From: an uncultured Clostridia bacterium
Lineage (GTDB): Bacteria; Bacillota; Clostridia; Christensenellales; UBA1242
Direction of reading: 5' to 3'
NCBI GenBank assembly: GCA_944383315.1
Contig: CALWPB010000007.1
Span: forward strand, 1 to 52,946
Length of the DNA stretch: 52,946 bases
The notes beneath the pieces are model-generated. The model was not told where the DNA came from and made no database searches. It saw only the letters and a program-made list of their open reading frames with translations. Positions 35,635 to 44,065 of the stretch are shown piece by piece (positions within the stretch are counted from its first letter, which is position 1; each line of letters starts with the position of its first letter). Made by a program: the position numbers and the translations under genes.

Positions 35635-35807
35635 ATATTAACAAAATTTGGTGGGTTTGTCAACAAAGCGGTATGTGAAAAAGTTTTTACATAATTTTTC
35701 AAATATTTTTGAGATATTTATTTGCTATTTTTTGGCATTTTAATATATAATAATAAATAGAAAAAAATGGGCAAAAAATAATAAAAAAATATATGAAAAG
35801 GTAATCT

Positions 35808-38507
35808 ATGAGTAAAAAGGTAAAAAAGGAGCAAGCGGGCGAAGTGCAGGTAAAGACCATAGTCAAAAAACGTGGTGGTGTAGGCGCATTTTTTTGCGGG
35901 TTCTTTTTCTGCTTGTTTTTTATAATCGTGAGTGTTGTAGGTCTTGGCATTTGGTGTTATTACAATGTAACCCTTTCTAGTGTCGAGCGCCTGCTCGGTG
36001 TTGAGATACCGCTTGACGGTGAATATAAAAATCTAGCATTAAAAGATTTAATTGCCGAAGGACTTGAGTATCGCGATATCTCGCTCGCAGGATTACAAGA
36101 AATCGGGGTTGAATTACCAGAGGCTATCCCAGGTACAGAAATTCAACTTACACCACTTTATACTAGCGAAATTGATTTTCAAGGGGAACATAAGGCTGTA
36201 AACCAGTTTCGCATTATTGATATAGCGAACGGGCTTGACGAGTTTATTAAGGCAATTTTGCCAGTTGTATATAGTTATACAACCGTACAACAAGTGCTAA
36301 ATTCGGCACAAGTTACCTTGCCCGAGGACCTTAACTATCCAGCACTTACAGATAAATATTACAACATAGGTACTGCTGAAAACCCTATTAAAGTGTCATT
36401 AGGTGAACTCACTATAGAGCAAGCACTTGAAGTGTTGCCTGCTCATTATAGTAGTGAGAATCTTACCGTTCAAGAAGCGGTAAATGCGTTTGGGCTTGAT
36501 ATCCTTGATATTCCAGCAGGCGAAACGGACGTATATGCAGGGCTACGCAATCTTGTTATTACTGAAATTACAACCGATTCTTTGTTAAAAAGTGTCGATG
36601 GTGCGCTTTTGAATAGTTTGTTTGATTTAAGCGATTTCGACTTTACTCAAAGTGAAACTTTCAACTCAACAAAACTTGCTGATATGCTCGATTATATCCA
36701 GACTGTGCCACTTGGAGAAATTGTAAATATCCCTGAAATTACAGACAGTAGCACAGCAACTGATAGATTGCTTAATGCAGTAAAAAATGTTACGTATAGC
36801 GATTTGACAAGCGAAGATATGATAACGGCGATTTCTACCAAAATTGATACAGTTGACCCCGAATTTACGTTAGACAAAATCATTGATTTTAGCGAAATGG
36901 CAAACCTTGATTTCCTTGCAAGTGTTCGTTTAACCGACTTACTTCGCGATGCAAGTACGACAATTAACAATACATTGGCAGATGTTTATATTGGGAACTT
37001 TGTAACACTTGAAAGCGTTGTGAGTGAAACTTTCTTTACTGATAACACCGAGTTCCGTTCAATCGCTCCTGACACAGCATTGAGCAAATTGCGCGACTCA
37101 ATTTCTAATCTAACTATTGCTGAGATTTTGACTACTGATCAACTTGCAACACTTGATTTGACACCTGACGAACAAGCGCTAACATTAAATGGATTGCTTG
37201 TCAATAGACAAGGCAGCACATTAGCCGAAATTTTGGGTGTTTATGCAAATGAAAGTGGATATTTAAACGCACTTTCAACCGCTACGGCTGATACTTTTGC
37301 AAACACCCTTGCAAATGCAGAAGTTATAGACTTAATCGGTAGTGAAAACGATCCTTCAACGGTTGCTCGTCTTGCTGATATGAATTTGCGCGAAATTGCT
37401 GAAAGTGAAGATTTGATTAGTATGTTGACCGAAAGTTTTGGCACTTTGGGCGACTTGCTCGGGGTTGAAGAGGGCAGCGATGGAATTTTAGGAATAATCG
37501 CGGGCGTTACTTTCGATGACTTGCTCGGGCAGAATGCCGCTGACGCAGTTATGGATGCATTGAAATCAAGTACTATGACGCTTGCGCAAATGCTGGACGG
37601 CGCGCAGTTTGATAATCCTTTGATTAATTCTATTATGCAAATTCAAGTAGGCGCACTTTTTGGCGATGACCCTCAACAAGCATTTATTGATGCACTTTCT
37701 AGCGAAGGTAATACCATTGGTTCATTATTTGGAATTAGTGATGATACGGGTATTATGTCTTATATTGCGGGTGTAAAGATGGGCGACTTGCTCGGCGGTA
37801 ATGCAGCAGATGCTATTATGAGCGCACTCACGATGAAAGACGGCGAATATGTTACTCTTGGCGACTTTTTAAATAGTACCGAAGATACCGGCATTATGTC
37901 TGCAATTCAAAATGTAACTATGTTTGACTTGCTTGGACAAAACCCTGATGTAACCGCAGGCGAAGCCATTTCAAACGCGATTAAGGATAGCGGAAAAAAT
38001 CTAGGTGATATTCTAGGTATCAATGACGCAACAGGTATTGTAGGTTATATAGCGGATATTGGACTTGATGCATTGTTTGGTGGTGGTGATGCTGCAACAG
38101 ATGCACTAAATGGTATTGTAAATAATATAAAATTAGTAGACGTATTCACAGATGTTGCTACTTTGCCCGAAAATAATATTTTGCGTATCATTTATGAAGG
38201 CAACCACGATATTTTAGTGAAAGACTTAGCAAACGAGATTACAAATATAAAAATAGCCGATGTAGTGGGTGAACAAAGTGGCATATTCTTGCTCATAGAA
38301 GAATCAAGTTATAATTCTGTAACTCTTGGCAATTTGTATGATTTAGCATTCAAGCAAAACTTAAGTTTACAAGATTTATGTGATGCAGAGGTAATCAATG
38401 AAACCGATTTGGAAGGCATCGAAAATCCAGACCAAATTACAATACAAATGTTGATTGAAGCATATAAGTTTTATATTAAAGCACAGCAGAGTAGCGGTAC
38501 CGTATAA
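35808..38507 (+). CDS. Membrane-anchored protein with 50-55-residue DLLG repeats
   Basis: 899 aa. Cytoplasmic basic N-terminus, one TM helix (about 27-55) and a very acidic, Leu-rich external part. Residues about 544-767 contain about five degenerate repeats with the pattern LGDLLG, DTGIM, IAGV, DLLGGNAADAIMSAL. Earlier parts repeat looser versions (SLGELTIEQALEVLP, KLADMLDYIQ). ATG with AAAAGGT. No catalytic motif and no known family. The solenoid-like amphipathic helices suggest a long extracellular scaffold or adhesion rod, possibly specific to this lineage. A structured cloverleaf-like element follows the stop. Confidence 0.65.
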   Translation: MSKKVKKEQAGEVQVKTIVKKRGGVGAFFCGFFFCLFFIIVSVVGLGIWCYYNVTLSSVERLLGVEIPLDGEYKNLALKDLIAEGLEYRDISLAGLQEIGVELPEAIPGTEIQLTPLYTSEIDFQGEHKAVNQFRIIDIANGLDEFIKAILPVVYSYTTVQQVLNSAQVTLPEDLNYPALTDKYYNIGTAENPIKVSLGELTIEQALEVLPAHYSSENLTVQEAVNAFGLDILDIPAGETDVYAGLRNLVITEITTDSLLKSVDGALLNSLFDLSDFDFTQSETFNSTKLADMLDYIQTVPLGEIVNIPEITDSSTATDRLLNAVKNVTYSDLTSEDMITAISTKIDTVDPEFTLDKIIDFSEMANLDFLASVRLTDLLRDASTTINNTLADVYIGNFVTLESVVSETFFTDNTEFRSIAPDTALSKLRDSISNLTIAEILTTDQLATLDLTPDEQALTLNGLLVNRQGSTLAEILGVYANESGYLNALSTATADTFANTLANAEVIDLIGSENDPSTVARLADMNLREIAESEDLISMLTESFGTLGDLLGVEEGSDGILGIIAGVTFDDLLGQNAADAVMDALKSSTMTLAQMLDGAQFDNPLINSIMQIQVGALFGDDPQQAFIDALSSEGNTIGSLFGISDDTGIMSYIAGVKMGDLLGGNAADAIMSALTMKDGEYVTLGDFLNSTEDTGIMSAIQNVTMFDLLGQNPDVTAGEAISNAIKDSGKNLGDILGINDATGIVGYIADIGLDALFGGGDAATDALNGIVNNIKLVDVFTDVATLPENNILRIIYEGNHDILVKDLANEITNIKIADVVGEQSGIFLLIEESSYNSVTLGNLYDLAFKQNLSLQDLCDAEVINETDLEGIENPDQITIQMLIEAYKFYIKAQQSSGTV

Positions 38508-38518
38508 TATATTGCGGG

Positions 38519-38602
38519 ACACCCCGAGCGCTTTATCAATTTTGCAAGCAAAATTGATTGCGAACGCAGTTCGCTGTGCCTAGGGCACAAGCGCTCGGGT
38601 GC
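38519..38602. ncRNA. Cloverleaf-like four-way-junction element
   Basis: Outer stem CCCGAGCGCTT (38523-38533) pairs perfectly with AAGCGCTCGGG (38589-38599). Inside are three hairpins: 38535-38558 (10 bp, loop CAAG), 38560-38574 (GCGAA/TTCGC) and 38576-38588 (GTGCC/GGCAC, loop TAG). It is GC-rich in an AT-rich genome. No tRNA: 11-bp acceptor, no CCA, no T-loop. It could be a structured RNA, a terminator-like 3' element of the preceding gene, or a copy of a palindromic interspersed repeat. Confidence 0.6.
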
Positions 38603-38719
38603 TAAAAAGCAAACTATACTTCAATATTATAAAATGCTGAAAACTTGTTGCCTGAAATTTGCCCGAAAGATAGTCATTATTTCAAGAAAAAATTTCCGTT
38701 ATGGAAAGGGAGAAACGTT

Positions 38720-40285
38720 ATGGAAGAAAAGAAAAAACGCGGTAGACCGCGTAAAAATGTACCAGAAGAAAACAAGATTAAGCGCCCACGCGGCAGACCC
38801 AAAAAAGAAGTCGTTGAAACGGGGGTAAAACGTCCACGTGGAAGACCGCGCAAACAAATTACGGAAACAGAACCGAAAGAAAAACGCGCTCGCGGTAGAC
38901 CTAGAAAGTATCCAGAAAAAACTGAAGTTTTGGGGACACCACGTCCGCGTGGTAGACCAAGGAAAACACCTGTTGAAACAGAGCAGGTTAAGCGCCCACG
39001 TGGTAGACCGAAAAAGGACGGGACAAGTCCTGTAAGCAATATTGAGCAAGATACTGCGGTTACTAAAAACGTGTTAGAGCAAAATGCAGAAAACAGGGAA
39101 GTTTATACTCCTATTACTAGCACACCAGACACAGCCGATGCTATAAAGACGGAAATTAAAGCCGAAGTTGACGAAGATTTACAAAAGGGCGAAAGTTATC
39201 TCAAACTTCAACATAAAACTGCAGGAATAATCAATTCAAACGTATTATCGCCACTTGTGCCAGCAAAGCACCTTAGCGAAAATATGCTTGATACTCAACC
39301 GACTCCGCCAGCAATCACGACTCCGCCACTTGTAAAAATGAATATCAGCCGTCCAAAAACTCCTGTGCGCGCGCCCGAAAAAGCACAAGAAAAGATTACC
39401 AGAAAGGCAAGCCCTATGCCAAATCAAGTCATTGTGGTTACTGGGGCTACCAACGGTATGGGGTTTGCTATGACCAAACAACTTGCGCTAGCTGGGCATA
39501 TAGTCATTGCAGTAGGGCGCAAACCGGGGCTTAGCCGTGATGCGCTAAATGAAATTTTGGATGAATATCCAGACGCAAACGTTCATTATTTAATTGCAGA
39601 TTTGAGCCTAATGAGTCAAGTGCGTATTTTGGCGGACGAAATAAAGGAAAAAGTGGCTAGTCTTGGGCGCGAATGTGTCGATGTGCTTATTCACAACGCA
39701 GCCGAAGACCTCGAAGAACACAAAATCACATACGAAAATCACGAATATATGTGGGCGACAAATTACTTGTCTGTGGTATTGCTTACCGAATTGTTGCAGC
39801 CTTTGCTCGATAGGTCCCGCAATGCAAAAGTAATCACATTTACAACTAAACGTGCCGCAAGGTCAACCAAATTAAACTGGAAATATTTGCGCGACCGTTC
39901 GGGGAAATTTGTAAACAAAATTTATGAGCAGACCAAACTTGCAGACCTAATGTTTGCGCTTGAATACGACCACAAACACGCAGACCGCGATGACATACAC
40001 GCATACAGTGTTGACCCAGGCAATGTAAACACGACATTGCGCACCCGTAATGCAAGCGGTATTAGACATTGGCATTTCAATTTCTGGCGCAAAAAGGGTA
40101 AGACTGTTGAAGAAGGTATCAAAACAGCCGTATATCTAGCATTAAGCACAAACTTGCCTAGCCACACCGTGCTGTACCGCGATATGAAACCTATTGAGCC
40201 AAGTAAGTTTGCACTTGACCACGAGAACCGCGAAGCACTCGCGCGCCTGACCGCTATTGAGTTGCGCGACAGCGAAAAAGATTAA
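38720..40285 (+). CDS. AT-hook / short-chain dehydrogenase fusion protein
   Basis: 521 aa. Residues 5-100 contain six AT-hook cores (GRPRK or GRPKK, in RPRG contexts), evenly spaced about 16-20 residues apart. A 130-residue polar linker follows. From about 235 there is a full SDR domain: TGATNGMG (NAD(P) binding), HNAAE near 324, the catalytic YEQTK near 402-406 and DPGNVNT near 433, closest in feel to retinol-dehydrogenase-like SDRs. The ATG at 38720 has GAAAGGGAG upstream; the longer open frame is leader. Inference: a DNA-tethered oxidoreductase or NAD(P)-sensing nucleoid protein. The substrate is unknown. Confidence 0.82.
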   Translation: MEEKKKRGRPRKNVPEENKIKRPRGRPKKEVVETGVKRPRGRPRKQITETEPKEKRARGRPRKYPEKTEVLGTPRPRGRPRKTPVETEQVKRPRGRPKKDGTSPVSNIEQDTAVTKNVLEQNAENREVYTPITSTPDTADAIKTEIKAEVDEDLQKGESYLKLQHKTAGIINSNVLSPLVPAKHLSENMLDTQPTPPAITTPPLVKMNISRPKTPVRAPEKAQEKITRKASPMPNQVIVVTGATNGMGFAMTKQLALAGHIVIAVGRKPGLSRDALNEILDEYPDANVHYLIADLSLMSQVRILADEIKEKVASLGRECVDVLIHNAAEDLEEHKITYENHEYMWATNYLSVVLLTELLQPLLDRSRNAKVITFTTKRAARSTKLNWKYLRDRSGKFVNKIYEQTKLADLMFALEYDHKHADRDDIHAYSVDPGNVNTTLRTRNASGIRHWHFNFWRKKGKTVEEGIKTAVYLALSTNLPSHTVLYRDMKPIEPSKFALDHENREALARLTAIELRDSEKD

Positions 40286-40383
40286 ATTTAGCAATATATT
40301 ATTATAAAAATATAATTGTAATTTGTTTGGTAATTGATAAAATATTTGTTGAGAAAAATTTGTTTATAGCATTTCATAACGTG

Positions 40384-40419
40384 AAAAAAACATATTCGAG
40401 TAAACGAATATGTTTTTTA
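40384..40419. terminator. Bidirectional terminator
   Basis: CATATTCG / CGAATATG stem with A7 before and T6 after, between the convergent SDR fusion gene and the next - strand gene. Confidence 0.8.
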
Positions 40420-40480
40420 GTTTTTAGATTTTGTTTATTAAAGATTATAAATATATTAAACCTTATTTTAATTTATATAT

Positions 40481-41158
40481 TTAACTTAAATTGTAGTAAT
40501 AATATTCAACTTCTGCATCTTTTTTCGATTGTTCCGCTTTTGCTTTTGCTGCGCGCTTTTGGTCAAGTTCGGTAAGTCTAGCGGCTTCAATGCGAAGTTC
40601 ACATTCATCATCAATCATCATACTTACACAAGCAACCCATTCGCGGCGCTTGTTTGAGTGCTTTTTGGGTGTTTGTGGGGTGATTGTTTTTGTAGGCGCT
40701 GTTTTTGTGGCCTCCACTTCTTCGTTTTTGCTTGAAAAATTTTCTGCTATAAATATCTCATCATCATTTTTAAATGCATCAATATCTTGTTCAGCCTCTT
40801 TAGAAATAAATATTTCAGTGTTGCTATCTTTAGTCTTAATTGGGACAGCAACTACTTTGTTGCTAAATTCTTCAAATATATCTTGCTCTTTTGCTGGTGC
40901 GTTTATTAGGTTGGTTAGTTCAAATTTTTTCTCTAAAATAAAATCTGGGTTTTTGTATACTTGTTGCGCTAATGTGGAAAGACGCTCAAAAGGTATATTT
41001 TCAATTTGCGCAAATACAACTTCCGTTTTGGCGCTTATAAGTGCTTGCTTTGCTAAAAAGTTTAGTTGCTCGGTCATATTATCTTCAAAAATTACTAATT
41101 TTTTCATAATTTCAAGAGTGTTTTGGTTTGCTTGTTCAAACATTGATTGATTTTCCAT
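40481..41158 (-). CDS. Hypothetical protein, mostly helical
   Basis: 225 aa. The N-terminal half is helical with coiled-coil tendency (ENQSMFEQANQNTLEIMKKL, then QLNFLAKQALISAKT). It is followed by an acidic linker and a C-terminal helix very rich in Ala, Lys and Glu that ends in YYYYN. It has a loose likeness to phasin-type proteins (helical, Phe/Gln-rich, about 200 aa), not enough to name it. ATG after GTGAGATGAT, with a clear promoter upstream. Monocistronic. Confidence 0.6.
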   Translation of the reverse strand: MENQSMFEQANQNTLEIMKKLVIFEDNMTEQLNFLAKQALISAKTEVVFAQIENIPFERLSTLAQQVYKNPDFILEKKFELTNLINAPAKEQDIFEEFSNKVVAVPIKTKDSNTEIFISKEAEQDIDAFKNDDEIFIAENFSSKNEEVEATKTAPTKTITPQTPKKHSNKRREWVACVSMMIDDECELRIEAARLTELDQKRAAKAKAEQSKKDAEVEYYYYNLS

Positions 41159-41190
41159 AATATCATCTCACTTTTAAATTTTATATGCAT

Positions 41191-41218
41191 ATTGTATCAC
41201 AAATTGCCATTTTGTCAA
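41191..41218 (-). promoter_or_regulatory. Promoter of the helical hypothetical gene
   Basis: TTGACA (41218-41213), 16 nt, TACAAT (41196-41191) on the - strand. The remainder of the 41159-41567 gap is AT-rich with one divergent promoter at its right end. Confidence 0.7.
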
Positions 41219-41511
41219 GATAAAAACAGTATGCAGGACGTGCATTGCTCTTTTTTAATTTCCATTAAATTTAAATAATTCTATTAACTAAAATATAGTT
41301 TTAATTTTAAATCAAGTTATATAATTTAAAGCAATAGATAAACCCTAAAATAAATTAAAAAAACAATAAATAATTTAGCAAAATTCAAGTTTTCTAGTTT
41401 TTTATAAGTGGTTTAAAACTTTTATAAAAATATCAAAAAATATAAAAAATAATGAAAAAATAACGTTTTTTATCAAAAATTTAATATTTTTACAAGTACT
41501 ATGCAGTTTGC

Positions 41512-41540
41512 TTGCTAAAATATGTAAATTTGCTTATAAT
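41512..41540 (+). promoter_or_regulatory. Epimerase gene promoter
   Basis: TTGCTA, 17 nt, TATAAT. The sequence around it is strikingly like that at 42643-42671. Confidence 0.65.
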
Positions 41541-41567
41541 AAAATAAAAATATTGGGAGTGTAATTT

Positions 41568-42593
41568 ATGGAAATTAAAAAAGTATTTATAGCAGGCGGA
41601 ACGGGTTTTTTAGGGTATTATTCCGCATTAAAATTTATTGAAATGGGAGCAAGTGTAGACACCATCGCGTTGCCTAATGAATTAAATAGCCTTGATTGGT
41701 TCCCCAAAAACATTGGTTTAGAGTTTGGAAACCTTTTTGAAATGAGCGATGAAGAAATTACTAAACTGTTGAGCAAGCAGAAATATGATGCTTTTGTGTA
41801 TGCTTTAGGACCAGACGATAGAGCAGTGCCAAATGCTCCGGCTATTGATTTTTTTCGTGAAAAATTAGTAAAGCAAAGCGCGCGTATTTGTAATTGCGCA
41901 AAGTCTGCTGGTATACGTCGTTGCGTGGTTATGGGGTCGTATTTTGCGCACTTTGATAAGTTGCAAAATGGAAAATTGGGCGAATATCATCCATATATAA
42001 AAGCGCGCACCGAACAGGAAACGGCGGTATTTGCTCTCGCAGAACCTGAAAAATTTGATGTTATGGTCGCAGAGTTGCCGTATATTTTCGGTACAATGCC
42101 CGAGCGCGAACCATTATGGCGCAAAAGTTTGCTTGAACACTTTGACGGTATGAAATCTGTAGTGTTTCCAAGCGGCGGCGGAACTGCGATTATTGATGTT
42201 ACAGGGGTAGCCGAAGCAATAGTTGCAATAGCAATAAATGGAAAATCAGGCACAGCATACCCTGTGGGTAACAAAAATATGACTTTCAAGGAATTAATAA
42301 CCCTTATGCTACGAGCCGCAAATGATGATAGAAAAGTCGTATTAATACCGGCCTTTTTGTGTGCAATGGGTGCAAAAAAGAATGACGAAAAATTGCACGA
42401 GCAGGGCAAAGAAGGCGGGCTCAACAACCAAAAGTTAATGACGCAAATTCAAAATAAAAAGTTTTATATTGAGCCGCAACCTATTTGGGATGAACTAAAA
42501 TATAACGAATTAGGATTCAATGGCGGTCGTGATGTTGTCGAAAGCATACGCGAAACAATGCAACGTTGCTATCCCGAAAGATTTACAAAATAA
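41568..42593 (+). CDS. NAD-dependent epimerase/dehydratase family protein
   Basis: 341 aa extended-SDR Rossmann protein. GGTGFLGYYSALKF at residues 9-22 (GxxGxxG) binds NAD(P). YIKARTEQE near residue 143 supplies a YxxxR-like variant where YxxxK is usual, so classic epimerase catalysis is doubtful. It resembles the atypical SDRs close to mRNA-binding CSP41 or divinyl reductases. ATG after GGGAGTG. Followed by a small TM protein gene with its own promoter. Substrate unknown. Confidence 0.7.
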   Translation: MEIKKVFIAGGTGFLGYYSALKFIEMGASVDTIALPNELNSLDWFPKNIGLEFGNLFEMSDEEITKLLSKQKYDAFVYALGPDDRAVPNAPAIDFFREKLVKQSARICNCAKSAGIRRCVVMGSYFAHFDKLQNGKLGEYHPYIKARTEQETAVFALAEPEKFDVMVAELPYIFGTMPEREPLWRKSLLEHFDGMKSVVFPSGGGTAIIDVTGVAEAIVAIAINGKSGTAYPVGNKNMTFKELITLMLRAANDDRKVVLIPAFLCAMGAKKNDEKLHEQGKEGGLNNQKLMTQIQNKKFYIEPQPIWDELKYNELGFNGGRDVVESIRETMQRCYPERFTK

Positions 42594-42642
42594 TAAAGAA
42601 TAGTTAAATTTTACAAGTTTTTGCTAAATGACTGCATTTTGC

Positions 42643-42671
42643 TTGTCTTTAAAATACGTAAATGATATAAT
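42643..42671 (+). promoter_or_regulatory. Promoter of the small TM protein gene
   Basis: TTGTCT, 17 nt, TATAAT, followed by a 30-nt leader and AAGGGGG. Confidence 0.65.
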
Positions 42672-42700
42672 AAAATATATTTATTTGTAAGGGGGACGTT

Positions 42701-42985
42701 ATGGCAGAAGAGCAGAAGAATGAACAGCCCGTGGAGAACAAGGAAGCAGAAGCACCAAAGAAAGAGCAAAAACCAGTTAATTACAAGACAAAATATATAA
42801 TTTTGGGTGTATTAATTGCAGTGCTTGTCGTTGCTGTGGTATTGTGTATTGTATTCTTGGGTAACCAAGGAGATGAAAATACTACTACCAGTTTTATGGC
42901 TTTGAGTGAAAACATTGAGCAAGCAGTTACTGCGGGCAATTCTGGCATTGAAAATGTGAGTGATATTATTAGCAATATCGAATAA
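42701..42985 (+). CDS. Small single-TM protein
   Basis: 94 aa. A highly charged Glu/Lys N-terminus (1-28), one TM helix (about 31-52, ILGVLIAVLVVAVVLCIVFLG) and a 40-residue Ser/Asn-rich outside tail. With the charged part first it is probably type II (N-in). No known family. Strong AAGGGGG ribosome site and its own promoter and terminator suggest good expression. Confidence 0.6.
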   Translation: MAEEQKNEQPVENKEAEAPKKEQKPVNYKTKYIILGVLIAVLVVAVVLCIVFLGNQGDENTTTSFMALSENIEQAVTAGNSGIENVSDIISNIE

Positions 42986-42990
42986 TAAAC

Positions 42991-43018
42991 AAAGGTGGAG
43001 TGTTCTCTGCCTTTTTTA
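42991..43018 (+). terminator. Terminator of the small TM protein gene
   Basis: AAAGGTGGAG pairs with CTCTGCCTTT (two G-U pairs), loop TGTT, then TTTT. The rest of 42986-43280 is the ndk leader, with a 10-bp hairpin at about 43215-43250 (GTAGCA...TGCTAC). Confidence 0.7.
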
Positions 43019-43280
43019 TTAAAGTATTGAAAAAGTGTTGCTTTTTAGTTATTTTATCTCATATTAAAAAATTTTTTATTTTATATTTAAAACGGCTTAA
43101 ATTATATTAATTTCTCCTTATCAAAATTAAACAGTTGATTTTTTCGCGTCAATATGATAAAGTATAAATACTATTTTAAAAATTTGTAGCATAAGTTTAC
43201 AAATTTTTTTGATAACAAGTAGCAGCGGCAAAACGTCTGTTGCTACTACACAATTTAAATACTAATTAAGGAGAAAAAAA

Positions 43281-43682
43281 GTGGAAGTTGAAAGAACGTA
43301 TATTATGTTAAAGCCTGATGCTGTTCGTCGTGGCTTGATTGGTGAGATTATAGGTCGTATAGAAAAGAAAGGCTTTAAAATCGTTGATATGAAAATGTTT
43401 AACCTTACCAAAGAAAAGTTAGCCGAGCATTACGCGCACATAGTTGATAGACCATTCTATCCCGAAGTTGAAGAATATATGATGAGCGGCCCCGTTGTTG
43501 GGATGATTGTTGAGGGCGAGCATGTAATCAAAGGTATGCGCAACTTTATGGGACCTACCAAATATCTTGATGCGCCTGCTGGTACTATTCGCGGCGATTA
43601 TTCTTGCAACGACCGTGAAAACCTTATTCACGGTAGCGATTCACCTGAAACAGCAGAAGCCGAAATTAAAAGATTTTTTTAA
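43281..43682 (+). CDS. ndk: Nucleoside diphosphate kinase
   Basis: 133 aa, slightly under the usual 136-150. Transfers the gamma phosphate between NTPs and NDPs through a phospho-His. Signature: ERTYIMLKPDAVRRGLIGEI at the N-terminus, then NLIHGSDS with the catalytic His. The start is GTG at 43281 behind AAGGAG; an internal ATG would cut off the first strand. Upstream lies a 10-bp leader hairpin. Monocistronic. Confidence 0.96.
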   Translation: MEVERTYIMLKPDAVRRGLIGEIIGRIEKKGFKIVDMKMFNLTKEKLAEHYAHIVDRPFYPEVEEYMMSGPVVGMIVEGEHVIKGMRNFMGPTKYLDAPAGTIRGDYSCNDRENLIHGSDSPETAEAEIKRFF

Positions 43683-43688
43683 AAAATA

Positions 43689-43725
43689 AAAAACATTCCT
43701 AGCATAAAAGCGGGATGTTTTTTTG
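43689..43725 (+). terminator. ndk terminator
   Basis: AACATTCC pairs with GGGATGTT (one G-U), then T7. Confidence 0.65.
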
Positions 43726-44065
43726 TTTTCTAATTTGAGTAATAAATAATCAGTATTTACTGCTAAACTTTATAAAATAAAGCATACATTTAAGCAACGA
43801 TAAGAGTATTTTATACAACAATTTTAAAAACAAAAAGTTATCAACGTGGATAACTTTTTAAATTATAAAAACTTGCAAAAACAGCGGTTATATCTCAAAA
43901 ATTTGCGCTTTTGTGTCGTTTTTTGGGTATTATGTGGATATTATGCAATATTTTATGATAACAAATTTTTATATTTTTGCACTGTTATTTCCCATACTGC
44001 AAATTCTATATTATGGAAAATTAAAGCAAAACATTTTCGAAAATTTTAAATGATTAAAATGTAAT
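43726..44065. other. Intergenic region with a strong hairpin
   Basis: No supported gene; a 67-codon frame from 43846 starts inside a hairpin and has no ribosome site. The hairpin at 43832-43858 (AAAAAGTTATC / GATAACTTTTT, loop AACGTG) looks like a terminator and contains a degenerate DnaA-box-like core. Confidence 0.45.

Noticed and set aside
38523..38599. tRNA gene
   Set aside because: Cloverleaf shape and size fit, but the outer stem is 11 bp and the T-loop and other tRNA consensus bases are missing.
38677..39049. Antisense genes opposite the AT-hook repeats
   Set aside because: Long antisense frames arise from the repeated GRPRK codons; no start signals.
43846..44049. 67-codon gene after ndk
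   Set aside because: The ATG lies inside a strong hairpin, has no ribosome site, and the protein matches nothing.
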